Of a stretch of 64,000 bases of DNA, positions 7,837 through 15,185 are shown piece by piece. The notes beneath the pieces were generated by a model. That model saw nothing but the letters and a program-made list of their open reading frames with translations. It ran no database searches and was not told the origin of the DNA. Numbering within the stretch: the stretch's first letter is position 1; each line of letters begins with the position of its first letter. This stretch comes from JBOGVZ01 sp050692985 (GTDB taxonomy: Bacteria; Actinomycetota; UBA4738; CALAEC01): the NCBI GenBank assembly GCA_050692985.1, contig JBOGVZ010000043.1, positions 1-64,000 of the forward strand, read 5' to 3'. The translations under genes and the position numbers were made by a program.

Positions 7837-8532
7837 GTGGGCTCGGACATCCGCCCCGACGACCCCCGCTCCATCCGGGAGATGTTCGAGCGGCTGGCCC
7901 CGGACTACGACCGCCTCAACACCGCGCTGACGTTCGGCATGGTCCGGGGGTGGCGCCGGGCGCTGGTGCGAGAGGCCCGGCTCGCCCCCGGCGGCCAGGT
8001 GGTGGACGTGTGCACGGGGACCGGGCAGACGCTGGCGGAGGTGGCGGGCGCCGTGGGCCCCGGCGGCCTGGCTGTGGGCGTGGACTTCACCCCGGGGATG
8101 CTCCGCCGGGCCCGGGGCCGCCTGGTGCTGGCCGACGCCCTGGCCCTGCCGCTGCCCGACGGGGCCTTCGACGCGGCCGTCAGCGCCTTCGCCCTCCGCG
8201 ACGTGGCCGACCAGCGGGCCATGCTCCGGGAGATGGTCCGGGTCACCCGGCCCGGTGGCCGGGTGGGCATCCTGGAGATCGGCCGGCCCCGCAGCCTGCC
8301 GCTGCGGGTGGGCTTCGACGCCTGGTTCCGGGGGGCCGTGCCCCGCATCGCCGCCGCCGTGGGCCACGGCGAGTCCCACCGGTTCCTGGTGCGGTCGCTG
8401 GCCTTCCTCCCCCAGCCCGAGGAGCTGGCGGGGTGGATGCGTGACGAGGGCCTGACCGAGGTGGGGTGGCGGGAGCTGTCGCTGGGGACCGCGCGGCTGT
8501 TCGTCGGCTCCAGGGGGGGTCCGGGGGGGTAG
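7837..8532 (+). CDS. menG: Demethylmenaquinone methyltransferase MenG/UbiE
   Basis: A class I SAM methyltransferase of 231 residues, catalysing the last methylation of menaquinone synthesis at the membrane. The N-terminal signature RSIREMFERLAPDYDRLN with TFGM is typical of UbiE/MenG. SAM motif I is VVDVCTGTGQTL (about residues 56-67), the acidic strand end is VGVDFTPGM, and the post-II segment AVSAFALRDVADQ matches the family. The GTG 7837 start gives normal length. The C-terminal GGPGG is encoded by repeat copy B, which also supplies the stop codon. Other menaquinone genes are not in the window. Confidence 0.88.
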   Translation: MGSDIRPDDPRSIREMFERLAPDYDRLNTALTFGMVRGWRRALVREARLAPGGQVVDVCTGTGQTLAEVAGAVGPGGLAVGVDFTPGMLRRARGRLVLADALALPLPDGAFDAAVSAFALRDVADQRAMLREMVRVTRPGGRVGILEIGRPRSLPLRVGFDAWFRGAVPRIAAAVGHGESHRFLVRSLAFLPQPEELAGWMRDEGLTEVGWRELSLGTARLFVGSRGGPGG

Positions 8533-8583
8533 CTCGCCCTGGAGACACCGCAGCCGAACGGCCGGACAGCGAGCGAACCCCCC
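8516..8583. repeat. Dispersed hairpin repeat at gene stop, copy B
   Basis: About 68 bases match copy A (6001-6064) at both ends, including GGGGTCCGGGGGGGTAGCTC and CGGACxGCGAGCGAACCCCC, with a diverged centre. The menG stop TAG lies at 8530-8532 in the same place as the stop in copy A. The arms pair as a hairpin. Confidence 0.6.
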
Positions 8584-8888
8584 AATGGGAAGGCGAGGGG
8601 GCCCACGTGCCCTCCCTCGACCGGGTACGGGTAGAGAGGGGATCCCCCCGAAGGGAGGCGGATCTCTGTTTGAGACCACCAGCCGTCGAAGGAGGGCACC
8701 CGTGGGCTCGATCTCGCCTCCCCGGACGGGTTGGAGAGACGAGTCCCTCACGCTGAGCATGCCCAGACGGCGTTGCTTTCCCGCGACGGCTGTATGACGT
8801 TCCCGTGACAGACCGGACGACCCGGTCGTGTGCCGACAGGAGAGACCCCCAATCAAGGACCAGCCCAGGGTCCATACTCCGCCGGACC
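8584..8888. other. 305-base convergent intergenic region with hairpin potential
   Basis: No credible coding frame is present between menG and the convergent lipoprotein gene. I see a hairpin at about 8636-8668 (AGAGGGGATCC against GGATCTCT with a CCC-CGAA-GGG inner loop) and a longer imperfect stem at about 8701-8752 (GGCTCGATCTCGCC against GGAGAGACGAGTCC). It could hold a structured RNA or simply transcript ends; no known RNA family was recognised. Confidence 0.35.
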
Positions 8889-9455
8889 CTAATCGCCGGC
8901 GGGGGCGAACTCCTCGTAGTCGGAGCGGGCCACGGGGCCGAACGTCACGCCGGCGCCGGGGCGGGGGACGCCGCGGGCCTGGCCCTCGATGAGGATGTGC
9001 ACCGAGGAGATCTGCTCGTTCTCGGTGACCGTGTACACCACCTGGGCCACCCGGAGCTGGAGCTCCCGGCCCGACCCGCCTCGGCCGAACTCGGCGGACA
9101 GGTCCACCCGGGCGGTGCCTCCGGAGATCGTCACCGAGTTCAGCCGGGTGTCCGGGGGGATGGCCGAGTGCACCCGGCCCGGGAGGTCGCCGGGGTCCTG
9201 GAACAGGGCCAGCAGCAGGGCCGCGGCCTCCGAGGTGGCCACCCCCTGGAGGGTCCGCTGGACCTCCACCAGGCTGCCCCGCTCCACGAAGTACACCGTG
9301 CCCCTCGACGGCAGCTCCAGGCTGGGGGTGGGGGTGGGCACCGGGGAGCCGTACACGTCGCGGGGGAGCTCACCCTCGGACAGCACCGTGACCTCGGCCC
9401 GCCCGCACGCAGCCAGGGCCAGCAGGGCCACCGTCGCCACCGCCGCCCTCCTCAC
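8889..9455 (-). CDS. GerMN-domain lipoprotein, short LpqB-like partner of MtrAB
   Basis: A 188-residue lipoprotein: hydrophobic signal, lipobox LAAC with Cys17, a short Pro/Thr spacer, then one GerMN domain at about 55-175 (VYFVERGSLVEV, LLLALFQDPG, RVDLSAEF, LRVAQVVYTVTE). In actinobacteria mtrA-mtrB-lpqB is a conserved order and LpqB modulates MtrB at the cell surface. True LpqB has about 580 residues with a beta-propeller after GerMN; that part is absent here, so this is a minimal version. The GTG/ATG start region overlaps the end of mtrB by 4 bases, showing translational coupling. Confidence 0.75.
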   Translation of the reverse strand: MRRAAVATVALLALAACGRAEVTVLSEGELPRDVYGSPVPTPTPSLELPSRGTVYFVERGSLVEVQRTLQGVATSEAAALLLALFQDPGDLPGRVHSAIPPDTRLNSVTISGGTARVDLSAEFGRGGSGRELQLRVAQVVYTVTENEQISSVHILIEGQARGVPRPGAGVTFGPVARSDYEEFAPAGD

Positions 9456-10873
9456 GGCTCCGGCTCCATCTCTCGCCGGGGGAGGCGCAGCGTGAACCGC
9501 GCGCCTCGCTCCCGTCCGGCATGGACCACGATCTCCCCGCCGTGCAGGTTGGCGTTCTCCCGGGCGATGGCCAGCCCCAGGCCCGCGCCCCGGCCGTCGC
9601 GGCGGGCCCGCGACGGGTCGGCCTTGAAGAACCGCTCGAAGATGCGGCGGCCGGCGTCCCGGGGGATGCCCGGGCCCCTGTCCTCCACGGACAGCAGCAG
9701 GACCCCGTCCTCCGAGCCGAGCCGCACCGTGACCTGGCCCCCGCCGTGGGTCAGGGCGTTGTCCACGAGGTTGCCCACCACCCGCTCCAGGCGCTGCTTG
9801 TCCGCCACCGTGGACAGCTCGTTCGGGTCGGCGTCGACCAGGATGTCCACCGTCCCCCTGCCTCCGCGGGTGCGTCGGGCCACCACCTCCCGGGCCAGGT
9901 CGGCCAGGGACAGCCGCTCCCAGGACATCTCCACCCGGCCGGCCTCCACGCGGGACAGGTCCAGGAGGTCGTCGACCAGCCGCTGGAGGTAGTCGAGGTC
10001 CGCTGCCAGCAGCTCCACGGCCCGGTGGACCGCCGGGTCGAGCTCGTCGGCGTGCTGCTCCAGGAAGTCGGTGGAGGCCCGCAGCGTGGTCAGCGGGGTG
10101 CGCAGCTCGTGGGACACGTCGCCCACGAACCGGCGCTCCCGGCCGATCCGCTCCTCCAGGGCCGCGGCCATCTCGTTGAACGAGTGGGCCATCCGGGCCA
10201 GCTCGTCGCCGCCGGTCACCGGCAGGCGGGTCTCCAGCAGCCCCTCGGCCACCCGGCGGGCCGCCCGGCTGGCCCGCCGCACCGGGTCCACCACCCGGCG
10301 GCTGACCCTGGTCCCCGCCAGGGCGGCCAGGGCCACAGCCCCGGCCGACACGCCCACCAGGACGTTCCGCAGGATCGTCAGGGTCTGCTCCAGTTCCTCC
10401 AGGGGGTAGAAGAAGTAACCGGTCAGCGGGGCGTGGTGAGGGATCGGCGAGCCCACCACGAGCTGCCGGGGCCGGGCGGTGCGGTACGCGTAGGCCACGC
10501 GGCCCTCGGCGACCTCCCGGCGCACGGCGGCCGGGACCTGCTCCGGGGTCACGGCCAGCGAGGTGGAGAACGGGGTGTCCTCGTTCATGATCAGGGCGTC
10601 GCCCCCGGGGGTCTCCAGGATGCGGATCAGCTCGGACAGCGACACCTCCTCCTCCTGCTGGGCCAGGTACCGCTGGGCGTCCCGGATCGTGTCGAACGAC
10701 TGCTTGACGGAGTCCTCGACGCGCTGCTGGAGCAGGTACCGCTCGGCCAGGACGTAGGTGGTCCCGGCCACCAGGGCGGACACCGCCAGGGCCCCGCCCA
10801 GGAAGGCGATGGTGATCCGCAGCCGCAGGCCGATGCCCCGGCCCGGGCTCCCGTCCCCCGGTGAGCCGCGCAT
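9452..10873 (-). CDS. mtrB: MtrB-like sensor histidine kinase
   Basis: A 473-residue kinase with a membrane segment at about 20-45, an extracytoplasmic sensor at 46-165, a second membrane segment at 167-188 and a HAMP linker at about 189-240. HisKA has the phospho-acceptor H255 (DVSHELRTPL). HATPase_c follows with N-box VVGNLVDNALTHGGG and G-boxes DRGPGIP and GAGLGLAIARENANLHGG. It should phosphorylate the regulator encoded immediately upstream. Start ATG 10873 shares its A with the stop of that gene (TGATG); longer readings would run into the regulator gene. Its sensor domain is shorter than one might expect for MtrB of Mycobacterium, so orthology is by gene order and domain layout. Confidence 0.85.
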   Translation of the reverse strand: MRGSPGDGSPGRGIGLRLRITIAFLGGALAVSALVAGTTYVLAERYLLQQRVEDSVKQSFDTIRDAQRYLAQQEEEVSLSELIRILETPGGDALIMNEDTPFSTSLAVTPEQVPAAVRREVAEGRVAYAYRTARPRQLVVGSPIPHHAPLTGYFFYPLEELEQTLTILRNVLVGVSAGAVALAALAGTRVSRRVVDPVRRASRAARRVAEGLLETRLPVTGGDELARMAHSFNEMAAALEERIGRERRFVGDVSHELRTPLTTLRASTDFLEQHADELDPAVHRAVELLAADLDYLQRLVDDLLDLSRVEAGRVEMSWERLSLADLAREVVARRTRGGRGTVDILVDADPNELSTVADKQRLERVVGNLVDNALTHGGGQVTVRLGSEDGVLLLSVEDRGPGIPRDAGRRIFERFFKADPSRARRDGRGAGLGLAIARENANLHGGEIVVHAGRERGARFTLRLPRREMEPEP

Positions 10874-11562
10874 CACCCCTCCGTGGCCACCTTGTAGCCC
10901 AGCCCGCGGACGGTATGCACCACCCGCGGCTCCCGGGGGTCGTCCTCGACCTTCCCCCGCAGCCGGCGGATGTGGACGTCCACCAACCTGGAGTCCCCGA
11001 AGTAGTCGTACTCCCACACCTGCTGGAGGAGCACCTCCCGGGTGAACACCTGGTTCGGCCGGGAGGCCATGGCCAGCAGCAGCTTGAACTCAGTCTTCGT
11101 CAGGTGCACCGGCTGGCCCCGCTTCGTCACGGTGGCGGCCTCGGGGACGATCTCCAGCTCCCCCACCACCAGCCGCCGGGGCTCGGGACCGGGGCTCCGG
11201 CTGCGGCGCAGCAGGGCCCGGATCCGGGCCACCAGCTCCTTGGTCACGAACGGCTTCGTCACGTAGTCGTCGGCCCCCGACTCCAGGCCCACCACCACGT
11301 CCACGGTGTCGGTCTTGGCGGTGAGCATCAGGATCGGCAGGGGGCTGCGGGTGCGGATGTCCCGGCACAGCTCGAAGCCGTCCCGCCCGGGGAGCATCAC
11401 GTCCAGGATCAGCAGGTCGGGGTCGTCCCGCTCCAGGAGCCGCACGGCCTCCTCGGCGGAGTCGGCCGTGGCCACGCGGTAGCCCTCGCTCTCCAGGGCC
11501 ATGCCCACGATCTCCAGCAGCCTGGCGTCGTCGTCCACGAGCAGGACCCTCGGCCCGGTCAT
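10873..11562 (-). CDS. mtrA: OmpR-family response regulator, MtrA-like
   Basis: A 229-residue regulator with a receiver domain at about 5-118: acidic pocket D10-D12 (VLLVDDD), phospho-acceptor D54 (LILDVMLPG), and the conserved MLTAK and DDYVTKPF. The Trans_reg_C winged helix at about 130-227 has TKTEFKLLLAM and VDVHIRRLRGKVE with VRGLGYK. It is the first gene of the mtrA-mtrB-lpqB-like operon; MtrA proteins control cell-wall and division genes. GATAAT lies 9 bases before ATG 11562, so the operon probably starts with almost no leader. Confidence 0.88.
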   Translation of the reverse strand: MTGPRVLLVDDDARLLEIVGMALESEGYRVATADSAEEAVRLLERDDPDLLILDVMLPGRDGFELCRDIRTRSPLPILMLTAKTDTVDVVVGLESGADDYVTKPFVTKELVARIRALLRRSRSPGPEPRRLVVGELEIVPEAATVTKRGQPVHLTKTEFKLLLAMASRPNQVFTREVLLQQVWEYDYFGDSRLVDVHIRRLRGKVEDDPREPRVVHTVRGLGYKVATEG

Positions 11563-11602
11563 CCGGTCCTCATTATCGAACGGCCCCGGGCCCGGCGGGG
11601 AC

Positions 11603-12640
11603 TCAGCCGGCCAGCACGGGGTGGCCGGGGGACTCGATGAACGCCGGCAGCAGGCGCCCGGTGACCCGGCCCTTGGGCCCCACCCGGACCTCGGCCACCG
11701 CGGTGGTGGACCCCGCCGCCGAGAAGTTCGGCCACACGAAGTTCCCCAGGCTCCAGAAGATCGGCCGGCCCCGGTACTCGCCCATCGGCTGGAGGCGGTG
11801 GGGGTGGTGGCCGAAGATGGCGTCCGCGCCGGCGTCGATCATGGCGTGGGCCCGCTCGACGTCCTCGGGCCGGGGCTGGGTGTCGAGCTCCACCCCCCAG
11901 TGGATGGACACGAACACCAGGTCGGCCTTGCGGCCGGCGGCCCTCACCGCCCGGACCATGTCGGGGATGGAGTCGCCGTCGGCCATGCCCGGGTTGCCCT
12001 GGCCGGCGATCCAGGTGGGGTCCGGAACCACGCCCCCGAACCCCAGCACCGCGATCTTCCACCCCTTGACCCGGAACAGGGCGGGGCGGCTGGCCTGCCG
12101 GTCGTCCTTCCCCGCTCCCACGGGAGCGATCTCCGCCTCCGCCAGGTTCCGGCGGGTGTCCACCAGGGCCTCGGGCCCGTAGTCCCGGGCGTGGTTGTTG
12201 CCCAGGTTCGCCACCTCCACCCCGGCCTCGGCCATGGGCCCCAGGGCCTCCGGAGGACCCCGGAAGTTGAACTCCTTGGGCACCGGCGCCCCCAGCTCGG
12301 AGATCGCGCATTCGAGGTTCACCACCGTGAGGTCGTCCCGGCGGAACAGGTCCCCCAGGCCGCTCCACGCGTGGCCGTACCCGTTGGCCGCCAGGGCGGG
12401 GATGTAGGAGGGGTCGAGGTTCACGTCGCCGGTGCCGTGGATCACCAGCTCACCCCGGGGTTTGGGGGACCGGGTGGGTGACGGGCTCGGCGAAGGCGAC
12501 GAGGTGACGCTCGGCGAGATGGACGGGCCGGCCCGGGGCGCCGCTTCCCGGGAGGCGAACAGTGCCACCAGCTCGTGGCGGAAGACGACCGCGGTGGCGA
12601 CCACGGCGGCGAACAGCGTGACCGACACGACCGTCAGCAC
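11603..12640 (-). CDS. CapA-family poly-gamma-glutamate-type metallophosphoesterase
   Basis: A 345-residue membrane-anchored enzyme. An N-terminal hydrophobic segment (1-20) is followed by a Ser/Pro-rich spacer (about 42-62). The CapA/PgsA-type domain starts at GTGDVNLD and carries the metal-ligand motifs LECAI, NLGNNHARDYG, FVSIHWGVE and FGHHPH. CapA proteins act at the cell surface in capsule polymer synthesis or release; the activity here is unproven. GTG 12640 is the annotated start, but the next twelve upstream codons encode a basic run before the membrane segment, and a TACAAT -10 lies at 12713 to 12708 (minus). The real start could therefore be slightly upstream at a non-ATG codon. Confidence 0.8.
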   Translation of the reverse strand: MLTVVSVTLFAAVVATAVVFRHELVALFASREAAPRAGPSISPSVTSSPSPSPSPTRSPKPRGELVIHGTGDVNLDPSYIPALAANGYGHAWSGLGDLFRRDDLTVVNLECAISELGAPVPKEFNFRGPPEALGPMAEAGVEVANLGNNHARDYGPEALVDTRRNLAEAEIAPVGAGKDDRQASRPALFRVKGWKIAVLGFGGVVPDPTWIAGQGNPGMADGDSIPDMVRAVRAAGRKADLVFVSIHWGVELDTQPRPEDVERAHAMIDAGADAIFGHHPHRLQPMGEYRGRPIFWSLGNFVWPNFSAAGSTTAVAEVRVGPKGRVTGRLLPAFIESPGHPVLAG

Positions 12641-12902
12641 GCTGCCGGCCGAGCGGCGGCGATGGCGTCCCCTCAGTTCGTCCCCTCCCCCGTCTCCGAG
12701 CCCGCAGATTGTACTCTCGGCGGCCGCCCACAGCCTGAAGGAATCCTCAGCCGTGGCTCAGGGGGGGCTTACGTGCCGGGCCCACCATGGTCATCGAGAA
12801 GCGGCGGACCCGCGGCACGGGGCCGGGACCTCCCGGCCCCGTTCGCGTTCCCCGGAACACGTGGGTGGGGACCTCCCGGCCGATCCACGTCTTCCTGGGG
12901 GG

Positions 12903-13388
12903 CTAGGGATTGTAGGGGCGCTCGGTCATCCGTTCGCCCATGCGCTCGGCGTGGGGGACGAAGTGGTCCACGCCGACCTTGAGGTACAGGGCCTTGGACC
13001 GGACCACGACCTGGCCGTCGATGCGCCCCACCAGGCTGGTGTAGATGCGCCGGCCCTCCACGCGATCCACCCACGCCTCCAGGTCCAGCCGGGAGCCCAC
13101 CGGCACGGGCTTCACGTAGTCGACCTCCAGCCGGGCGGTGACCGCGGGGGAGGCCACCAGCCACAGCAGGTAGCCCATCCCCTCGTCCACCGCCGCGGCC
13201 ACCACGCCCCCGTGGGCCAGCCCCGGGGCGCCCTGGTGGTGCTCGGTCACCTCCAGCGATCCGCGGACGCGGTCGCCGACGGCCGACATGCGCACGTGGA
13301 GGCCGGTGTGGTGCTCCCGCCCGCACCCGAAGCAGTGCTCGTAGTGGGACGGCAGGGGACGGGGCTCGGACGGCTCGGGTTCCGCCAC
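12903..13388 (-). CDS. PaaI/4HBT hotdog-fold thioesterase
   Basis: A 161-residue single hotdog domain. The family pattern is clear: FGCGREHHTGLHVR at residues 19-32, then HQGAPGLAHGGVVAAAVDEGMG at about 51-72, where the His and the Asp/Glu of the long helix form the active site, and LEVDYVKPVPVG. Such proteins cleave acyl-CoA thioesters. It is the last gene of the TetR-diiron-thioesterase group, 10 bases after the diiron gene, so it likely works on acyl-CoA products of the same process and is under the same TetR control. Confidence 0.8.
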   Translation of the reverse strand: MAEPEPSEPRPLPSHYEHCFGCGREHHTGLHVRMSAVGDRVRGSLEVTEHHQGAPGLAHGGVVAAAVDEGMGYLLWLVASPAVTARLEVDYVKPVPVGSRLDLEAWVDRVEGRRIYTSLVGRIDGQVVVRSKALYLKVGVDHFVPHAERMGERMTERPYNP

Positions 13389-13398
13389 GACGGGGAGG

Positions 13399-14538
13399 TT
13401 ACTCCTCTTCCGCCCCCGCCCGGATGGTCTCCTGGACCTCCAGGGCCCGCCCGGCGTCCACGCCGGAGAGCTTGGCGGCGGCTTCGTCCTCCTCGGACAG
13501 CCCCCGGGACGTGTCGAGCTTGCGGGCCAGGGCCTCGTCCTGGGCGGAGAGGTCGTCGGGGTCCATGTCCTGGAACTGGAGCACGCCCATGTCGGCGTAG
13601 GCGGCCTGGATCTTCTTCCCCCACAGTCCGATGTCCTTGACGGTGGGGACGATGCGGGAGAACAGCATCTTGCGGAACTCCTGCATCATCTCCGACTGGT
13701 CCACGTAGTCCAGGCACCGCTCCACGTCGAAGCCCAGCCGCTCCCACACCTCCTGCGCCCGGAAGCGGTCGCGCATCAGGTAGCAGGCCTCGACCACGAA
13801 CTCCTCGCGCTCGTCCCGCTCCTTCTGGGTGAGCTGCGGGTACACATCCTTCAGGGCCAGCCGGCCGAAGGCCACGTGGCGGGCCTCGTCCTGCATCACG
13901 TAGGTGTTGATGGCCTTGCCCAGGGGCTCCTCGCTGAAGTCCCGGATCATGGCGAAGGCCGCCAGGGCCAGCCCCTCGATGACCACCTGCATCCCCAGGT
14001 ACGTCATGTCCCACCGGGAGTCGGAGATCACGTCGTTCAGCAGCGCCTGGAGGTTGGAGTTGATGGGGTAGGCCAGCTCGAGCTTCTCCCGCAGGTACTT
14101 CGAGTACATCTCCACGTGCCGCGCCTCGTCGATCACCTGGGTGGCCGCGTAGAACTTCGAGTCCACGTCCGGGACGGTCTGCACGATCTTGGCCGCGCAG
14201 ATCAGGGCTCCCTGCTCGCCGTGGAGGAACTGCGAGTTCATCCACGACCCGATGTGGTGGCGGAGCTCCGTGCGGCCGTCCTCGCTGAGCGCCTCCCACA
14301 TGTCCGAGCCGTAGATCGGGATGTAGTAATCGGGAGCGTTCGCCGGCGAACCCGGCTCCACGTCGATCGACCAGTCCAGGCGGGTCTGGGCGTTCCACTG
14401 CTTCTCCTTGCCCTTCTCGTAGAGGGTCAGCAGCCGGTCGCGCAGCGCGTCGTACTCCCAGTTGAAGACCGTGGTCGAGCCGGCGGAGATCTTCCACTTG
14501 GTCTGGTCGATCGGCAGCGTGTAGTAGCGGGTGCTCAT
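13399..14538 (-). CDS. Ferritin-like diiron protein (AurF/R2-type oxygenase fold)
   Basis: A 379-residue helical protein with a complete diiron ligand set: E108 (HGEQGAL), E138 and H141 (DEARHVEMY), E188 (VVIEGLA), E218 and H221 (DEARHVAFG). Two ExxH motifs with intervening single Glu are the hallmark of ferritin-like oxygenases and R2 proteins. No R2-type radical Tyr context is obvious, so an oxygenase or desaturase role on a lipid or acyl-CoA is more likely; the substrate is unknown. Translation is coupled to the TetR gene by an ATGA overlap and helped by AAGGAGGA. The C-terminal 60 residues are Asp/Glu/Ala-rich and probably flexible. A second diiron protein is at 27579-28430. Confidence 0.8.
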   Translation of the reverse strand: MSTRYYTLPIDQTKWKISAGSTTVFNWEYDALRDRLLTLYEKGKEKQWNAQTRLDWSIDVEPGSPANAPDYYIPIYGSDMWEALSEDGRTELRHHIGSWMNSQFLHGEQGALICAAKIVQTVPDVDSKFYAATQVIDEARHVEMYSKYLREKLELAYPINSNLQALLNDVISDSRWDMTYLGMQVVIEGLALAAFAMIRDFSEEPLGKAINTYVMQDEARHVAFGRLALKDVYPQLTQKERDEREEFVVEACYLMRDRFRAQEVWERLGFDVERCLDYVDQSEMMQEFRKMLFSRIVPTVKDIGLWGKKIQAAYADMGVLQFQDMDPDDLSAQDEALARKLDTSRGLSEEDEAAAKLSGVDAGRALEVQETIRAGAEEE

Positions 14539-15128
14539 GTCCGGTCCTCCTTCCGAGGCTTGCGAACGGCGGCGGTGAGGAGGCGGGCGGTCTCCCCGGC
14601 GATCTCCCTGGGGTCGTCCTCGCTCGGGGTCAGCGTGTACGACACGATGGCCCGGGTGGCGATGTCGGCGGCCCGATGGACCAGCTCGGGGCGCACGCCA
14701 GGCCGGCCGGCCACCAGCTCCTCCAGGGTGGAGCGGCCCCGGGCCACCAGTCCCGCCCCGCGGGTGGTCAGGTAGGGGAGCAGGACCTCGGGCTCGGAGG
14801 CCAGCAGGCGGTCGAGCAGCGGGTGCTCGCGGGCGGCCCGCAGGCAGAACAGCATGGCCTCCCGCATGGCCGGCTCCAGGTCGCGGTGTCGGCCGAAGGC
14901 GGCGCGCACACCCTCGAGGAACGCCTCCTCCTCCCGGTACACCACGGCCATAACCAGGTCGTCCTTGGAATCGAAGTAGCGGTACACGGTCTGCCGCGAC
15001 ATGCCCGCGGCCCGGGCCACGTCGTCCATGGTGAACCGGGACAGCCCGAACGTGCTGACCGCCTGGAGGGCGGCGTCGAGGATGCGGGAGCGGGTATCGG
15101 CCCGGAGGGCTTCGGTTACGATGGCCAT
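14535..15128 (-). CDS. TetR-family repressor, autoregulated
   Basis: A 197-residue repressor. The HTH lies at about residues 30-52 (TMDDVARAAGMSRQTVYRYF), followed by a helical ligand-binding domain. Its gene heads the operon with the diiron protein and thioesterase. The promoter (-35 TTGACG, 18-base spacer, -10 TATCGT, ATG after 7 bases) is covered by a 35-bp near-perfect inverted repeat, so repression of its own operon is strongly indicated. The ligand may be an acyl-CoA or hydrophobic compound handled by the downstream genes. Confidence 0.88.
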   Translation of the reverse strand: MAIVTEALRADTRSRILDAALQAVSTFGLSRFTMDDVARAAGMSRQTVYRYFDSKDDLVMAVVYREEEAFLEGVRAAFGRHRDLEPAMREAMLFCLRAAREHPLLDRLLASEPEVLLPYLTTRGAGLVARGRSTLEELVAGRPGVRPELVHRAADIATRAIVSYTLTPSEDDPREIAGETARLLTAAVRKPRKEDRT

Positions 15129-15131
15129 CCC

Positions 15132-15166
15132 CTTGACGATATGACTGATCGCGTCACATCGTCAAG
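15132..15166 (-). promoter_or_regulatory. TetR operator overlapping a leaderless promoter
   Basis: Arms CTTGACGATATGAC (15132-15145) and GTCACATCGTCAAG (15153-15166) are inverted repeats with one mismatch in 14, around a 7-base spacer. On the minus strand the same bases contain -35 TTGACG (15165 to 15160) and -10 TATCGT (15141 to 15136), 18 bases apart, with ATG 15128 seven bases on. Binding would occlude both promoter boxes. Confidence 0.85.
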
Positions 15167-15185
15167 TCACTCTGGGCGTCGCGCG

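Noticed and set aside
8650..8665. CCCGAAGGGAGG resembling the SRP RNA tip
   Set aside because: The flanking sequence does not form the SRP Alu/S-domain helix and the CAG bulge is missing.
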